Assembly: GCF_026151205.1 (NCBI RefSeq)
Contig: NC_087074.1
Location: 15,312,667-15,376,666 of the forward strand
Source of the DNA: Bolinopsis microptera
Lineage: Eukaryota > Ctenophora > Tentaculata > Lobata > Bolinopsidae
Direction of reading: 5' to 3'
DNA: 64,000 bases
The position numbers and the translations under genes were made by a program. Each line of letters starts with the position of its first letter. The first letter of the stretch is position 1. Of the stretch, positions 1 to 11,897 are shown in pieces. The notes under the pieces were generated by a model, which saw only the letters and a list, made by a program, of their open reading frames with translations, ran no database searches and was not told the origin of the DNA.

Positions 1-3000
1 ATAGCCCAAAGATCCAAAACTACAGTGAAGACTGCCAAGTCAACAGAGAGAAGCCTCATTACTATCGAGCTTTAAAATCTTCTTTCTCGCGTGTTGACAG
101 TGAAGTGTAGTAACACCACGTGTAGTTTAAACGATTATAATATAACTTGGAAAGTTAGAGCTGGTGAGGGTTTTAAAAAGGCTGAGAAAAAGTGGATATT
201 ATCATAGTTAGAAATAGAAGAATTCCTAGGATTAGAAAGCAGGGAAAATATGGTGTGAGATGTTATTGATAGTATCTAAGGTCAGAAGCCGGATTCCATG
301 TTTTCCGGGGGAGAGCAGCGAAATTTGAAACCAAATACAGCTCATGGAAGATAATCCAAGAGCCAGGAATTATCGAGACAGTAATTGATTAACAATGTGA
401 ATGCAGCTGGAAATACAGTGGTAGTTGGCACTGACTAGTCTCCACCTCCTCACACTGTGCAGATAAAACTTACTGTTGACGCACAGGTGGGTCCAACATA
501 ACAAAGTGTAGAAAGAAGAGAAGGAAGAGATCACAAGCCAGGAAACTAGATCTATTAGATCTATTTGACTGGCTACAGGTCATTGATTATAGAATGAAAG
601 TGTCAGGTGTATACGAAAATAAAACTTTTATCTTTAAATGGTAATCTGGTCATTTGGGTTTGGCCCAACTAAACAAGGCAGAGGTCCAAATCGTGATTAA
701 CAACATCCCTCCCTCTAGAAGTTTGTCAGGAATGCAATAATAGGTACCGTAATAGGTACCCTAACTCGGGAATTGATAATTTTTTGAACCTCGGAGGAAT
801 GCCTGATGAAGAATGTTATATTGAAACTCGATATCCTGCTTTGTGTGATGTTATCCTATGTGATTCACTCTAGACTTCACACTTACCAAGATATTCGACA
901 GCTCGTTTCATTGGTGGACTGATGGAGCCGGATGACGTTACTTCACTGTTTGGCAAACGGAAATGTGACAAATTTTCTTAAATCAAGGTTCAAATCGAGC
1001 ACTTCAAGATGAAAATTTCTGTCATCAGAGCGGAAAAAATTCGAAAACTCTACATAACATAACCGGACGAAATGGTTTAAGATAGGCAAGACTTGCACAT
1101 GCACGAATGTAAAGCTCTTGATCAATATTGGGTGGGCAGCAAAAGCGCACGTGCTCCAACAAACCACCAAGAGAGGTCCTTTGCCTGGTCACATGACAAT
1201 TACAATCACGTGACATGGTTAACAGTGCTGGTATTAGTGGAGGGTGGGTGTGGGATAGGGGCAGAGTGCGAGGTAAAACTTACGTGTAAAAACACGTCCC
1301 TAATCGAATAAGAGCAATATATTTTAATTAGCTCTAGTAATAATATTAAAGTTCATGATATAGGAGTTGGCGTGTGTATACTACAGCTCTACAGGGCGGT
1401 TGTAGAGCAGCTAAAACGGCTCAAGAAGAAGAAGAAGCGGCTAAACATGTGGTACCCGAGGCCGGAAACATTAGCTACTTGCAACCACATAATTGCAGCG
1501 CTTCTGATACCATCTAAAAACTTATACAAAACTACACTAAACGAACAACCACCAGTAAGAGCCACAGCTGCAATACATTAACCACTGCTACTTCTCGAGA
1601 AGACAGATATACTACTATTTTATGGTAAGCAGTGTGATTTTAACCAATTTTATACAGGTCATTGTTCTGCTCAGCCCCCACAAAAGGAAGAGAAAATAGA
1701 GCACATGTAAAACGATTCATAACTTTAAAGGCACCGCCCTACCGCTGTAAAACTGAAAACTTTTTAAACGACATTATTTTAGTGCCAAGGAGACAAGCTC
1801 CCGCGGTTGTTGCCATGTACTTTAACAAGAAGTACATCAGAACTGACCACATTTGGCTTGCATGAGATCGAAAAAAGGTGGATCAGCAGAGCACATAGCA
1901 TGTAGATGTGGTTTTTTCAGTTCGATAGTGGAGTTTGAACGGACAAAAGGAGTTTAGCAGTGGCTAGTGAAGTGCTGATGTTAAAACAATCACAGCGTTA
2001 ACATGCACGTCCCTTGTGATACTTTTTACAGCTTTTCGTGTGAATAAGCGAGAAAATTGCATTTTAAAGTTATTAAAGCTGTGTGATCTAGCAGAGCTAC
2101 TTATTTATCATCGCGCTCGGCTAAAAAACAGCCGTGTAGAGCTGAGTAGTGTCCAGCTGCACACACGGCGGTGCACTTTAACAATTTGCACACTACAACA
2201 CAGCGTACTGCCTACCCCCACAGAGCAACAACAACAATCAGGCAGCTCCACCACCAGGGTTATATTCAGAAAACACTCTCTCTCTCCCTCCCTCTCTCTC
2301 TCTCTCTCTCTCTGTCCAGCACTTGTAGGTCATGAGAAAGCTGATTTAACACCGATAGACTAAAAGTGTAAAGCGTTAAAATGTAGGTGCAAAACGGTGG
2401 ACTATATAATAATGTAGCCTAGTTCTCAGAGAGAGAGGACAAATAGGATATCATAGCGGTTATTCGAGGTTCACGACAGTTTTAAAGAACAAAACGGTGG
2501 ACAATAATATGTGGCCTGTTCGACGAAATAGTTAGGATATATCGATTATTCGGTTATTCACGATAGGGTTTTAAACCAGCAAACAAAGCAACATACAGGA
2601 TAGGAATTTCCGTTCAATTTGGGGCAAGATTCGATACCGTGGCTGGATTCTCCTGTTAAGGGGTATTTCAAATTTGATTTCGGGGGCGATAAATCGAATT
2701 AGTATCAACTTTGAGTACACATCCAATGCTTGTAGTAACAAACAACAAGCCGCGCCGGAAAGAGTAATGTTCTTAATATTAAGTTATTGCCAGAAATTTA
2801 GTCATCAATCATTCTCAACGAATTCCAGTGCTTTTAATCGTTTTGGATCGATAACAATTTGCCAAACACTAAATGTCTTGGGGAAGGAACAAGAAGCTTC
2901 AACGCAAGATAAATTGAATGTAGACTACCAAACTTTTGCAGGGGTAGTATGAGGAGGGGGTGCAACAGTCAACAGTCAACGGAGTTAAACCCCACATATG

Positions 3001-3309
3001 TTATGTAAGTTATAACTTATTTCGTGCGAAGAGAGGAGGGGGTAAGGTTTAAACCTGATGAAGGAATGTATTACCTGTACAAAGAAGAAGGGGTTCTACA
3101 ATATCATAGTCCAAAAAACAATTATCACCGTGGTTTTAAAATTTTGTTCAGCTATTTTTACAAACTACGCATACTTATGATGAGGAGCTTTATATGCGAG
3201 GAAATAGACAAATGACTCCCAAGATGTGAGCAACATACTCTGAATAAAACCACATTCAATATGCAGAAAATTTAACTTCAGCCTCCGCCCGAACTTGGTA
3301 ATTAAAAGG
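1..3309. other. Non-coding stretch, no gene supported
   Basis: I see no convincing gene here. The open frames are short, mostly start at non-ATG codons, and lack splice or domain signals. A CT-rich microsatellite lies near 2,274-2,313. From about 2,580 to 3,215 there are several short open stretches on the plus strand. They could be decayed coding sequence related to the exon at 3,310-3,670, but the frames do not join and I do not call them. Confidence 0.5.
2274..2313. repeat. (CT)n microsatellite
   Basis: An almost pure run of CT dinucleotides with a few CCT interruptions. It creates a serine/leucine-alternating spurious reading frame on the plus strand. Confidence 0.9.
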
Positions 3310-3670
3310 AGTTAAGAATGATGTTATCAAGATCAGAGTAGCAAGTAAAGATCAGGAAAATGGAACGTTTATTGCAAGCATTCCTACCGATAACGAGAAT
3401 GAAGAACGCAACACAATACGTCTCAATAAATCATCAATTAAAAACATCCAAAACCACAGCAATAATTACGACTTCCGTACCGCAATTAACCGCAATTTAA
3501 CCGCATCAAAGCTTAAAGAAGTAGCCGCGAAACACGAGATTGCGGTGAACAGTAGAAAATTTGTGGAAGAATGTGACTATAATATTAATATTGGAGGAAT
3601 GAGGAATCCGCAACAACTGCACAACAAGTACTTCAGATATTATCTGAGCGAGCTCATCCCATCTTGCTGA
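3310..3670 (+). CDS. Coding-like 3' exon of an unrecognised protein
   Basis: An open plus-strand frame of about 120 codons runs from an upstream TAA near 3,303 to a TGA at 3,668-3,670. It has no usable ATG near its start, so it reads best as the last coding exon of a larger gene or as a fragment. The composition is protein-like: many charged and polar residues, few low-complexity stretches, and segments such as NDVIKIRVASKDQENGTFIA and KFVEECDYNINIGGMRNPQQ. It ends HNKYFRYYLSELIPSC. Possible acceptor dinucleotides (AG) lie at about 3,308 and 3,316, but neither has a strong pyrimidine tract. No AATAAA is seen within about 130 bases downstream. I do not recognise the family. It could equally be a remnant of a mobile-element gene. 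The open length and composition are seen; the exon status is inferred. Confidence 0.4.
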
Positions 3671-4270
3671 CTGCAGTGGATTGATTATTGATGTATCTTC
3701 CGTCTTCAGTTCATGTCTTCATGCAAGCTACCAAAACTATGGAACTCTTTGCTGTTTGATCTTAGTAAAAACTATTGTTATTTGTAGTAACAAAATGCCT
3801 GGAAATTTTTGAAAATTCTTTACATTTTTGAGCTTTTTTGTCGGTGATCAGGGTGCAGCTCACTAGAATTCAAGATCTAATACATTTTCTAAACCAAGAT
3901 ATTTAACAAAATGTTCAACAAAAGAATTAAAAAGTAAGCCAGACGAATATGATGTAATTATTTTTTACCACGAGTAATTTGATGACCTACCATCTATTCT
4001 AATTTACAAGTACCCAAACAGAAGTCCTGCAATACCCGACTGACTTAAACTTATATAACATATAAATAATATATATATAACTAATACTTACTGCCAACAC
4101 GTGTTATCGTTAATAATATATATTACTAGCATTAGAGAGAAGCCACGTTCCGTACAACAAAAGAAACTATTGTAATGTACAGCCGTACAAAACCGCGTTT
4201 AGAGCTGCGTAGTATGGAACATACTAAAGTTAAAAGGGATTAGTATACGAACAGATAACATGAAGAGATA

Positions 4271-4350
4271 CGTATCTAGAAAAGTAGATAGGTATCTAGA
4301 AAAGTAGATACGTATCTAGAAAAGTAGATAGGTATCTAGAAAAGTAGATA
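4271..4350. repeat. 20-bp minisatellite, four units
   Basis: Four consecutive copies of a unit reading CGTATCTAGAAAAGTAGATA. The first base of each unit alternates C, G, C, G. The alternation suggests expansion by a 40-bp dimer. Confidence 0.9.
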
Positions 4351-4977
4351 CGTATCTTGCTGATACACACTTATCTGGTAAATAAGATTACTAAGATTAA
4401 TTAATTTACAGGATTTTTTCGAATTCCTTGTTTTGCCGACGACACATCGAAGACGGAGTACAACTTAAGCCTTACTAGTACTTACTTACGAAAAAGCATG
4501 ATCAGATATAATTAGAGATTTCAGATGTTTTAACGTACAGTTTTTTTTGCTTTTTGGAGTGATCATACAGGACTAAACAGTTCTCGAGAGCCTTTTTAGC
4601 ATAGTTAATTTCTAACTTGTACATCTAGTTGGTATTCATCTCTATGGTAGTGTTTATAATAAGTTATATATATATGTATAATCTTTTAATATATTGCCTG
4701 ATTAATAATCACATTTATCAGTCATATTATAGATGTTAGGAGTTATTTAGTATTTTGTGCTACTTTTTACATTAATTTTGTATCTATAACAATATATATT
4801 TGAAGTAAACATTAGCCAGTAAGCAAAGCTGGTCCCCAATCAAAATCAGATCCTATGATCGCAAACAGTCAGCAAAACACGTATAAAATTCTGATAAAAA
4901 CAAGCAGGACTAAAGATAAATAAAGTGGTAAAACAAAACCAGATCCTACGGAGAGTTACTGTTAACAACAGAGAGTA

Positions 4978-5043
4978 ATATGTAGTAGTAAGTAACAAGT
5001 GGTGCTAGTAATATGTAGTTGCAAGTAACAAGTGGTGCTAGTA
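4978..5043. repeat. 33-bp direct duplication
   Basis: The segment containing GTAACAAGTGGTGCTAGTAA is present twice in tandem, with one small difference (TAGTAGTA versus TAGTTGCA). Confidence 0.85.
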
Positions 5044-5272
5044 ACAGTTCGTATATAGTGGCGGATAAACGAACGCACAACACAAAACACGGTATTTGCA
5101 GTGTAGGTCAGATTCAAGGTGGTATATAATAACACGTCTCACCACTATACTACTGCTGTACTAGTACCAGGTAGGAAGTTTAACTTTTGTGGTTTTCAGT
5201 GCTGGTCTCGAGCTCTCAGCAGGGAGCTGAGCTGCAGTGAGGGTTAAACAGTTATTACGGTGTGCAATAGTA

Positions 5273-5630
5273 CTGGTCTGCTGCAGTAAACAGTACTGCT
5301 GCTGCAGTTCTGCTGCAGTAAACGGTACTGCTGCTGCAGTAAACAGTACTGCTGCTGCAGTAAACAATACTGCTGCTGCAGTAAACAATACTGCTGCTGC
5401 AGTAAACAGTACTGCTGCTGCAGTTCTCCTGCAGTAAACAGTACTGCTGCTGCAGTAAACAGTACTGCTGATGCAGTTAACAGTACTGCTGATGCAGTTA
5501 ACAGTACTGCTGATGCAGTTAACAGTACTGCAGCCTCAGTTCTGCTGCAGTAACCTGCAGTACTGCTGCTGCAGTTCTGCTGCAGTAAACAGTACTGCTG
5601 CTGCTGCTGTTCTGCTGTCGATATGTTGAC
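5273..5630. repeat. 18-bp CTG/CAG-rich minisatellite
   Basis: About 20 variant copies of an 18-bp unit, CTGCTGCAGTAAACAGTA. Variants carry TTCTGCTG, GATGCAGTTAACAG or CTCCTGCAG. The period is a multiple of three, so all frames stay open on both strands. The resulting Gln/Leu/Cys-rich (minus) and Ala/Val/Asn-rich (plus) frames are artefacts of the repeat, not genes. Confidence 0.9.
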
Positions 5631-5639
5631 TAGCACTGT

Positions 5640-7259
5640 ATTTGTTAGAAAGATGTGCGGGTTTTGCGAGCAGTAATTATCTTTCTTCCAGACGAATAGT
5701 TTAACGAAGGTCCTAAGATAATTATTCAGGAATTGTCTTTGGTTTTTGTAAAGAGCTCAATACTGAAAAACAAACTTTGCTCCTTCTCAGTGCGATCAAG
5801 TCTTGTTTTTCGTAGAAAGCTGGGTGCCGGCTATACAAACATTTTTTTGTTTTTTACAATAGAATAATAAATCTAAGAAAATTCATCAGAATTATTTTCA
5901 GCTTTTTAAACTTATGAAAGGTGTGATATCATAAAATTAAAGGCTGAGGTCATTACTTCAACTGTGTTATCTAATTGATTAAACAATGTGTTGGTTGAAA
6001 TTATCAAATAAGTCTGTCAATTAATCAATTAAGAACAACTGTCCACACGTCACACCTCTTATTAGCACTAAATCAGCAATATTAGCGCTTTTGTTAACTT
6101 CAATTATCAGCTATTTGTAGACACATTTATTTGGGTGTGTTTCAAGGAGTAACCAACGGGTTGGGCGATTCACCACTCAAATATACCGGAGCTTTTAAAA
6201 GCAACATTTTAAAACCCATCTAACACGAAATCGAACAATCTGAGAAGCAGAAGTTTCGAAACTCTAGGGATTTTATAACACATGTCATATATTCAAACCA
6301 CAGAGACCAATACTCGATAATAGTGATAGCACATGACTGACGATACCAATTAAACACCCAACCAACTGAAGGTCTGAATCCATCGATTTCAATCCAACAA
6401 CCAATACGCTGAACACGCGCTGACCATCCTACCGTTTAATTTCTAAGTATATCTTAGCAGCTGAGAGTGTCACATCATCATCAGCACACTTGTTTGTAGT
6501 TGTATATTGAGATGTGGTTCATTAAGTTTAGTAACTTATAACGTTATAAATATAGCCCAATATTATTAGACACATGACCATGATATGCGCATATTATAAA
6601 ACGAATTATTACTCAGCTCCACTTTTTAGACCCAAGAAGGTCATATCTAATATCTATTAGGAAATTGCCCTTGAAGCTGTTACTGTGAAACTAATCAAGT
6701 ACAATAAAATAACACTTTTTAGATAAAGTTGAGCGTGTTGGATATGAATTCAGGACAAACCCGCACGTTTATCAATGGCCGATCAGATTCAGCATTTATA
6801 TCAAAAACATACAAAGCAAAAAACCATTGAACTTTATACAATTTACCGAAGTACAAGCACTTCAAATAAACAGCGATCAGTATAAACACTCTGTTTAATG
6901 ACATATCGCCACTACCACTTCAAACAAGCGTTGTAATAAGGTCAAATTATCCAGTCATAAAATGTGTTAAATCGAGGGTAAATTGTTCAAGTAATGCTCG
7001 GGAATCAAAACGAGGCTAAACATATCAGTTTCCTAAAGATGCTCTTTAGGCTGTTCAGCTGCGAGCTTGTCGGATCGAACGAATCATAAATTAGGTCACT
7101 GATGCGTGAAATTTTACTTGTTTGGCTTTACTCTGATCGGACAACACCCGGCCTGGAGCTGGTTCTTAGCCGGTTCTTAACCACACGATTGATTGATTGG
7201 GGACTGGTCCGTAGTACCAGCCAATGTTTCAAAAGTATATATTATATAATTGTAATAAG
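5640..7259. other. Intergenic stretch, nothing recognised
   Basis: AT-rich sequence without a supportable gene, tandem array or terminal-repeat element. Confidence 0.5.
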
Positions 7260-8530
7260 TTAATATTCATCCCCGAAGGGCACGCAAATTATGATTGTGA
7301 TTTCATGTTCATCTGTTCTTTGAAAGCTAAGGAGACAAGGGATTAGGGAGTTATCTTTGAGATTTTTCAAGCGTTGGCTATATTTGAGAATGAGATTAAT
7401 ACATTCATAGATTAATGGGTAGCGGCCTGACTCACCCCAGACGCCTGCGTTGCTGGTTTTACGATTTACACCCAGTGACCATTTAAGAAAGTGAAGGTGA
7501 ACTTTTTCGCTGTTCAGAAGGCTAATTTTCTTGAGGATACTAGTTTGAAATTTTGTTTTTGTGTCGGGATCCATATTGAGATCGACTTGTTTTGTTATGT
7601 GTTTTATGATAGCCATATTAGGTGTGTAAATAGGCGCTCCGTAAAGAACGATAGGTTTAATAAGACCATCAAAGAGTGTTGTTAGAGAGCGGAATGATAA
7701 TTTGGATTTGTTTACTGAGCTTTTCATGGCATAAAGTGCACGCATGGCTTTCTTTTTGAGCTCAGTTCGGGCATTTTTGAATGTGCCGGATTTGTGTATT
7801 TCGATTCCTAGATAACAGTATGACTCGACTTCTTCTAACAAGTGATTACAAATTTTGAGGGGAACCGGCTGATAATTATCAAAACGGGAATTAAATTTCA
7901 TAAGTTTAGTTTTATCTGCATTAATTTCGACGCCCCATTCCAAGCAGAAATTGTTCAAAGCATCGAGTTGCTTTTGGAGGGTTTTGGGGTCCAGTGCCAA
8001 GAGTATCAAATCATCTGCCCATTATAGTAAGTGACTGATAAGTTGGTTCATTAGTTTCGGACAGTTATCATATAATTCTAGTCGAGGTAAGGGGAAAGAT
8101 CTCTGATGTATATCTTAAAAAGATCAGGGGAAAGTGGATGACCCTGTTCAGTTCCTTTATTGATATCAAATTTTTCGCTGACAAATCCAGATAGTTTTAT
8201 CTGGCCAGTGGAATTTTTATACATATGTTTAAGAACATTAAATGTTTTGCCAGTGATACCTAGTTTAGCTAATTTTAAGAAAAGAGCTTCACGGCAAACA
8301 GAGTCAAAGGCTTTCCGGAAGTCCACAAAAACAGCATAGACGGGAACCTTGAGCTTTTTGTATTTAGACGTAATGGTGTTGATTGTGAGTATGTGGTCAT
8401 ATGTTTGAGCTCCTTTAGCGAAGCCAAGTTGATTTATGGGGTCCGGGTTGTATTCTTTGTGATTTACGTAATCCACATACAAGAAGATGATCCAACTCGG
8501 CATCCCCTCAAATGCCTGAACCCTGGAGGG
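7260..8530 (-). pseudogene. Non-LTR retrotransposon reverse transcriptase, broken
   Basis: Minus-strand remnant of a LINE-type (non-LTR) reverse transcriptase, the enzyme that copies element RNA into DNA at the target site. Reading from high to low coordinates, RT motifs appear in order: QLGFAKGAQTYDH, then VFVDFRKAFDSV (motif A with catalytic Asp), EQGHPLSPDLF (motif B), and WADDLILLA (motif C, the YADD-like catalytic pair). These are followed by thumb-like sequence (EWGVEINADKTKLMKFN) and a C-terminal domain ending near 7,260. The gene is dead. After SPYLD near 8,078 the frame shifts and meets a stop. A TAA also sits immediately before WADD (about 8,020). The 5' side is interrupted at 8,531 by the hAT element and the frame resumes briefly past 10,595. 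The motif order supports a Jockey/CR1/L2-like non-LTR element, but I cannot place the clade. Confidence 0.88.
8523..8530. repeat. 8-bp target site duplication, left
   Basis: CTGGAGGG, identical to 10,596-10,603 on the other side of the hAT element. Confidence 0.9.
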
Positions 8531-9454
8531 CAGGGACAAAAGGATTTCGCGGTTATTTTGGCCAAAAATCGCGGCACCGCGACAAGCCAAACTAGGCTAA
8601 TTCGCGGCTAATTCGCGGCGGGAATTTCGAAAATCGCGGCATATTCGCGGCAAAAAAAGAAAAATCGCGGCGAATTCGCGGCAAAAAATAATGTATTTAC
8701 AGTGCTTAGTTAGAGTTCACATATTCTTTGACTATTCTATTTGATCGGCTCATGTCCCATGAGGATGTGATTGATCTCATTATATGATCTGATACAGGCT
8801 GATGGGGGTCCATAAGAACAAGAGCTGCCATAACTTTTGACATGATCTCAAATGTTGCAATGTCATACGTACTGTATGACATATCTCGTTATCGATACTA
8901 TATAACTTTCAACAGACGACAGGAGACATCATCATGAACGACCATCTACACTTCACAACTATAGCAATGGAATACTACGAACTTTTCAACCCAATTCCCA
9001 TATCACTACCTAGTCTATCCCCATCTAGTATCCAACCTCTACCCCTTGAAGCTTACATCAACCTGGACGACATCCTTACCCCGGCCCCCTGCACGAACCT
9101 TCTAGAAGTTCTAACCACATCCCGACGCGAGGGAAGCCCATGATTGTTCCTTATGTGGTCTACGACGAGATTACAATTACATGCTCTCCAAAATAGCTTC
9201 CCATTGTCAGCATAAAACGATGATTTTCCAAATTCAGCCACTACACTCTCGTGGAAGCTGTTACATTGCCCTGTTTAGCCTGTTTCGAGCGTTTGCTAGA
9301 CGAAGGTCGAGCCGGTTTGTCGGCAGGCCGTTTGACAAAGCGGTCCATTATAACAAGCGAATACAATATCAAGCGAATAACGATGACGAAATATCTGACA
9401 AGTGACGATTCAATAACAACACTGATTTAACATACTGTTCGATTTCTTAATCCA

Positions 9455-9660
9455 TTGTATGTCTTCTGGTCAACTTTATGTCGTTTGGTCAAGTTTTTTA
9501 TGTCTACTGGTCAACTTTATGTCGTCTGGTCAACTTTATGTCGTTTGGTCAAGTTTTATATGTCGTTTGGTCAACTTTATGTCGTCTGGTCAAGTTTTAT
9601 ATGTCTACTGGTCAACTTTATGTCGTCTGGTCAAGTTTTATATGTCTACTGGTCAACTTC
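9455..9660. repeat. Minisatellite inside the hAT element
   Basis: About ten copies of a roughly 20-bp unit built on TCTGGTCAACTTTATGTCG, with GTTTGGTCAAGTTTTATATG variants. It is the sole source of the three long overlapping plus-strand frames here. Confidence 0.9.
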
Positions 9661-9667
9661 CATATAC

Positions 9668-10265
9668 GATCTCGGAAGGCAGACCTCCCCTTCGCAATAC
9701 GAGCTCGGAAGCGGGAGCTCCGCCTTCAGAGATACGTATCGAGAATGACTCGGACAGAAAATTTTCTAAGTCAAAATTTTTCAAAGTTTTTCTGGAAACT
9801 ACTTTTGTTCATGTTTCATGCTACCCTGATCATTATGAGCCAAAAATATTTTTTTCTGTTTTCAAAGGTCACACATACCCTTCGATACACGATTTTGGAC
9901 TCGAGGGCTCCCTTGTAATGCGATCTCGGAAGGCAGGCCTCCCCTTCGCAATACGAGCTCGGAAGCGGGAGCTCCGCCTTCAGAGATACGTATCGAGAAT
10001 GACTCGGACAGAAAATTTTCTAAGTCAAAATTTTTCAAAGTTTTTCTGGAAACTACTTTTGTTCATGTTTCATGCTACCCTGATCATTATGAGCCGAAAA
10101 TATTTTTTTCGGTTTTCAAAGGTCACACATACCTACCCTTCGATACACGATTTTGGACTCGAGGGCTCCCCTTGTAATGCGATCTCGGAAGGCAGGCCTC
10201 CCCTTCGCAATACGAGCTCGGAAGCTCCGGAAGCTCCGCCTTAAGAGGTACGTATCGAGAATGTA
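9668..10265. repeat. ~256-bp tandem repeat, 2.3 copies
   Basis: GATCTCGGAAGGCAG recurs at 9,668, 9,922 and 10,181, a spacing of 254 and 259 bp. The first two units are nearly identical throughout and the third is cut short. The repeat is internal to the hAT element. Confidence 0.9.
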
Positions 10266-10595
10266 CATACAATCGGAACTCACGGAAGGCTGTAAGTGTA
10301 AATGTGATTAGTTTCATATTATACTTAATACTTGTAGAAAACGTGACATTTGGCTCGCAGATTTTATGGAAAATACGCAAACTTGGTCCTCAGATTTAAA
10401 GGAAAATGCACAAATTTGGTCTTCAGATTTAAAGGAAAATGCGCGATTTTTCGCGGAGGACTGAAAAAATCGCGATTTGTCGCGGAGAATGGGAAATTTC
10501 GCGATCTGTCGCGGAAAACGTAAAAAATCGCGATTTGTCGCGGAGAATGGGAAATTTCGCGGTTTCGTACATGCCGCGAAATCCTTTTGTCCCTG

Positions 10596-11043
10596 CTGGA
10601 GGGGTTTCCTAAATCGTTACAATGGAGATTAGTGGTCGCAGGTTAACGAAAGAAGCCGAATTCTTAGCTCAAGACGGACCTGACTCCAGAGACGATTATT
10701 GCGTTCACAGAGGATAACAATCTGTAAAACCCAATTTTGAGCTGAGGTGATAATTGTGCTGATTGGGAAATGGGAAGGATGTGTGTCTTATTTGTACCAT
10801 AATCTAGATTATACCCATGAAAGATTTACATGAAATGGAGAATGGTCAATGTTGGCTTAAAAAGCACTAATAAGATCAGAAAGCTGAAAATATAAAATAT
10901 CCTGGAGTTAAATATTTTATTATGAAGAAAATGTTGGGCAGATCAGTAACAAGCTGAGGTAAAATGATACAAGGAACAAACGCAGAGCACGTGGCACTGA
11001 CAGTTAAAGTCAAAATATTGGGTTGTGGGAACACGGAAACTTA
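10596..11043. other. LINE 5' remnant and unassigned flank
   Basis: Across the excised hAT, the minus-strand LINE frame can be followed for about 30 codons (NDLGNPSRVQAF crosses the junction) before a stop near 10,650. Beyond about 10,700 I see nothing recognisable. Confidence 0.4.
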
Positions 11044-11897
11044 CCGTAGAATGGGGGAAATTCGCCATGTTTTACAGCTATTTCATGTTATTTAGAAAAT
11101 ACGACACGAGTACTTGAAAAAGTTTATAGCTCATATGAACAGGATTGGTAAAGCAAATGTTTTCGTATGAACCACATCAGCCAGTCATAAATAGTCAGCT
11201 AGATTGGTGCCACTGAAATCAGGGCGAAGTTACCCTGCAATATGGGGTAACTTCGCCATTCTGAAACTATACCATATTCGGTGCTAAGCACCATACCACT
11301 CGAAACTCAATTATATTTCCTTGATATACCTGCCAATTTTACTTATCTAGCTCTAGCCTGCGTGTTACAATGGGCAATTTGGTCGCCGGGGTAACATCGC
11401 CATGCTGCGGGTAACATCGCCGGGATGAAGTAGAAATGTAGTCGAACTTCGCCAATACACGTGCGTGACTTTGCCAGCCGCGCGCGAATTTCGCGCCAAA
11501 CTTCGCCGAACAGATGGGATCAGAAGAGGGTAACTTCGCCACACACAAATTTGAAAACTTTATAATATCAGTTGTGTGCATCATGGCTAACTAAATTAGC
11601 CCTTAAATGAACAGGACATATGCTAATGATGTCACACAGAATTAATTAAGGATATAATTGTAAAATATGGGAAATATGCAAGCAGGAAATTTTAGCCACT
11701 TTATAGCAATATTTCATGTTGCCTGAGTTTAATTAACATAGAAAACGTTTATTTTTGAATAGGAATACCTTTATAACCATTTGTTCAACACAATACTATA
11801 CAAAAACTCGATCTCCTAACAATTCAAAACAGTAAAATGATTATTTGAAAAATAGTGGCGAAGTTCCCCGACACGGCGATTTTACCCCAATCTACGG
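11044..11897. mobile_element. TIR element (MITE-like) with probable TA target site
   Basis: Inverted ends CCGTAGAATGGGGGAAATTC and CCGTAGATTGGGGTAAAATC (the reverse complement of the right end) match with three differences, and both are bordered by TA. Inside, GGTAACTTCGCCA-like motifs recur near both ends and in the middle (11,240, 11,390-11,410, 11,530, 11,860). There is no transposase frame. A Tc1/mariner-superfamily MITE is most likely. The inverted repeat could also be read as starting at TTACC with no target duplication. Confidence 0.7.

Larger units (their letters stand above)
3671..5236. other. AT-rich intergenic DNA with short tandem repeats
   Basis: No gene seen. The stretch contains a 20-bp minisatellite and a 33-bp direct duplication, listed separately. 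The rest is AT-rich unique-looking sequence. Confidence 0.5.
8531..10595. mobile_element. Non-autonomous hAT element, 2,065 bp
   Basis: The ends are perfect 22-bp terminal inverted repeats beginning CAGGGACAAAAGGATTTC and ending with its reverse complement. An identical 8-bp duplication, CTGGAGGG, flanks the element (8,523-8,530 and 10,596-10,603). An 8-bp target duplication with CAGGG ends is the hAT hallmark. No transposase can be read inside, so it depends on an autonomous partner. Both subterminal regions are dense in TCGCGGC or TCGCGGAG motifs (8,555-8,690 and 10,440-10,570), as expected of transposase-binding sites. The middle carries a minisatellite and a 256-bp tandem repeat. It inserted into the LINE fragment, so it is younger than that fragment. 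Confidence 0.93.

Noticed and set aside
5161..5636. Long Gln/Leu/Cys and Ala/Val/Asn frames on both strands
   Set aside because: They are produced by an 18-bp minisatellite whose period is a multiple of three.
8934..9143. 69-codon frame after a TATA-like sequence (TACTATATAACT) inside the hAT element
   Set aside because: Possible captured exon, but there is no splice site or similarity, and it lies within a MITE-like interior.
9455..10244. Three overlapping plus-strand frames of up to 261 codons
   Set aside because: They run through a minisatellite and a 256-bp tandem duplication inside a non-autonomous hAT element. There is no domain.
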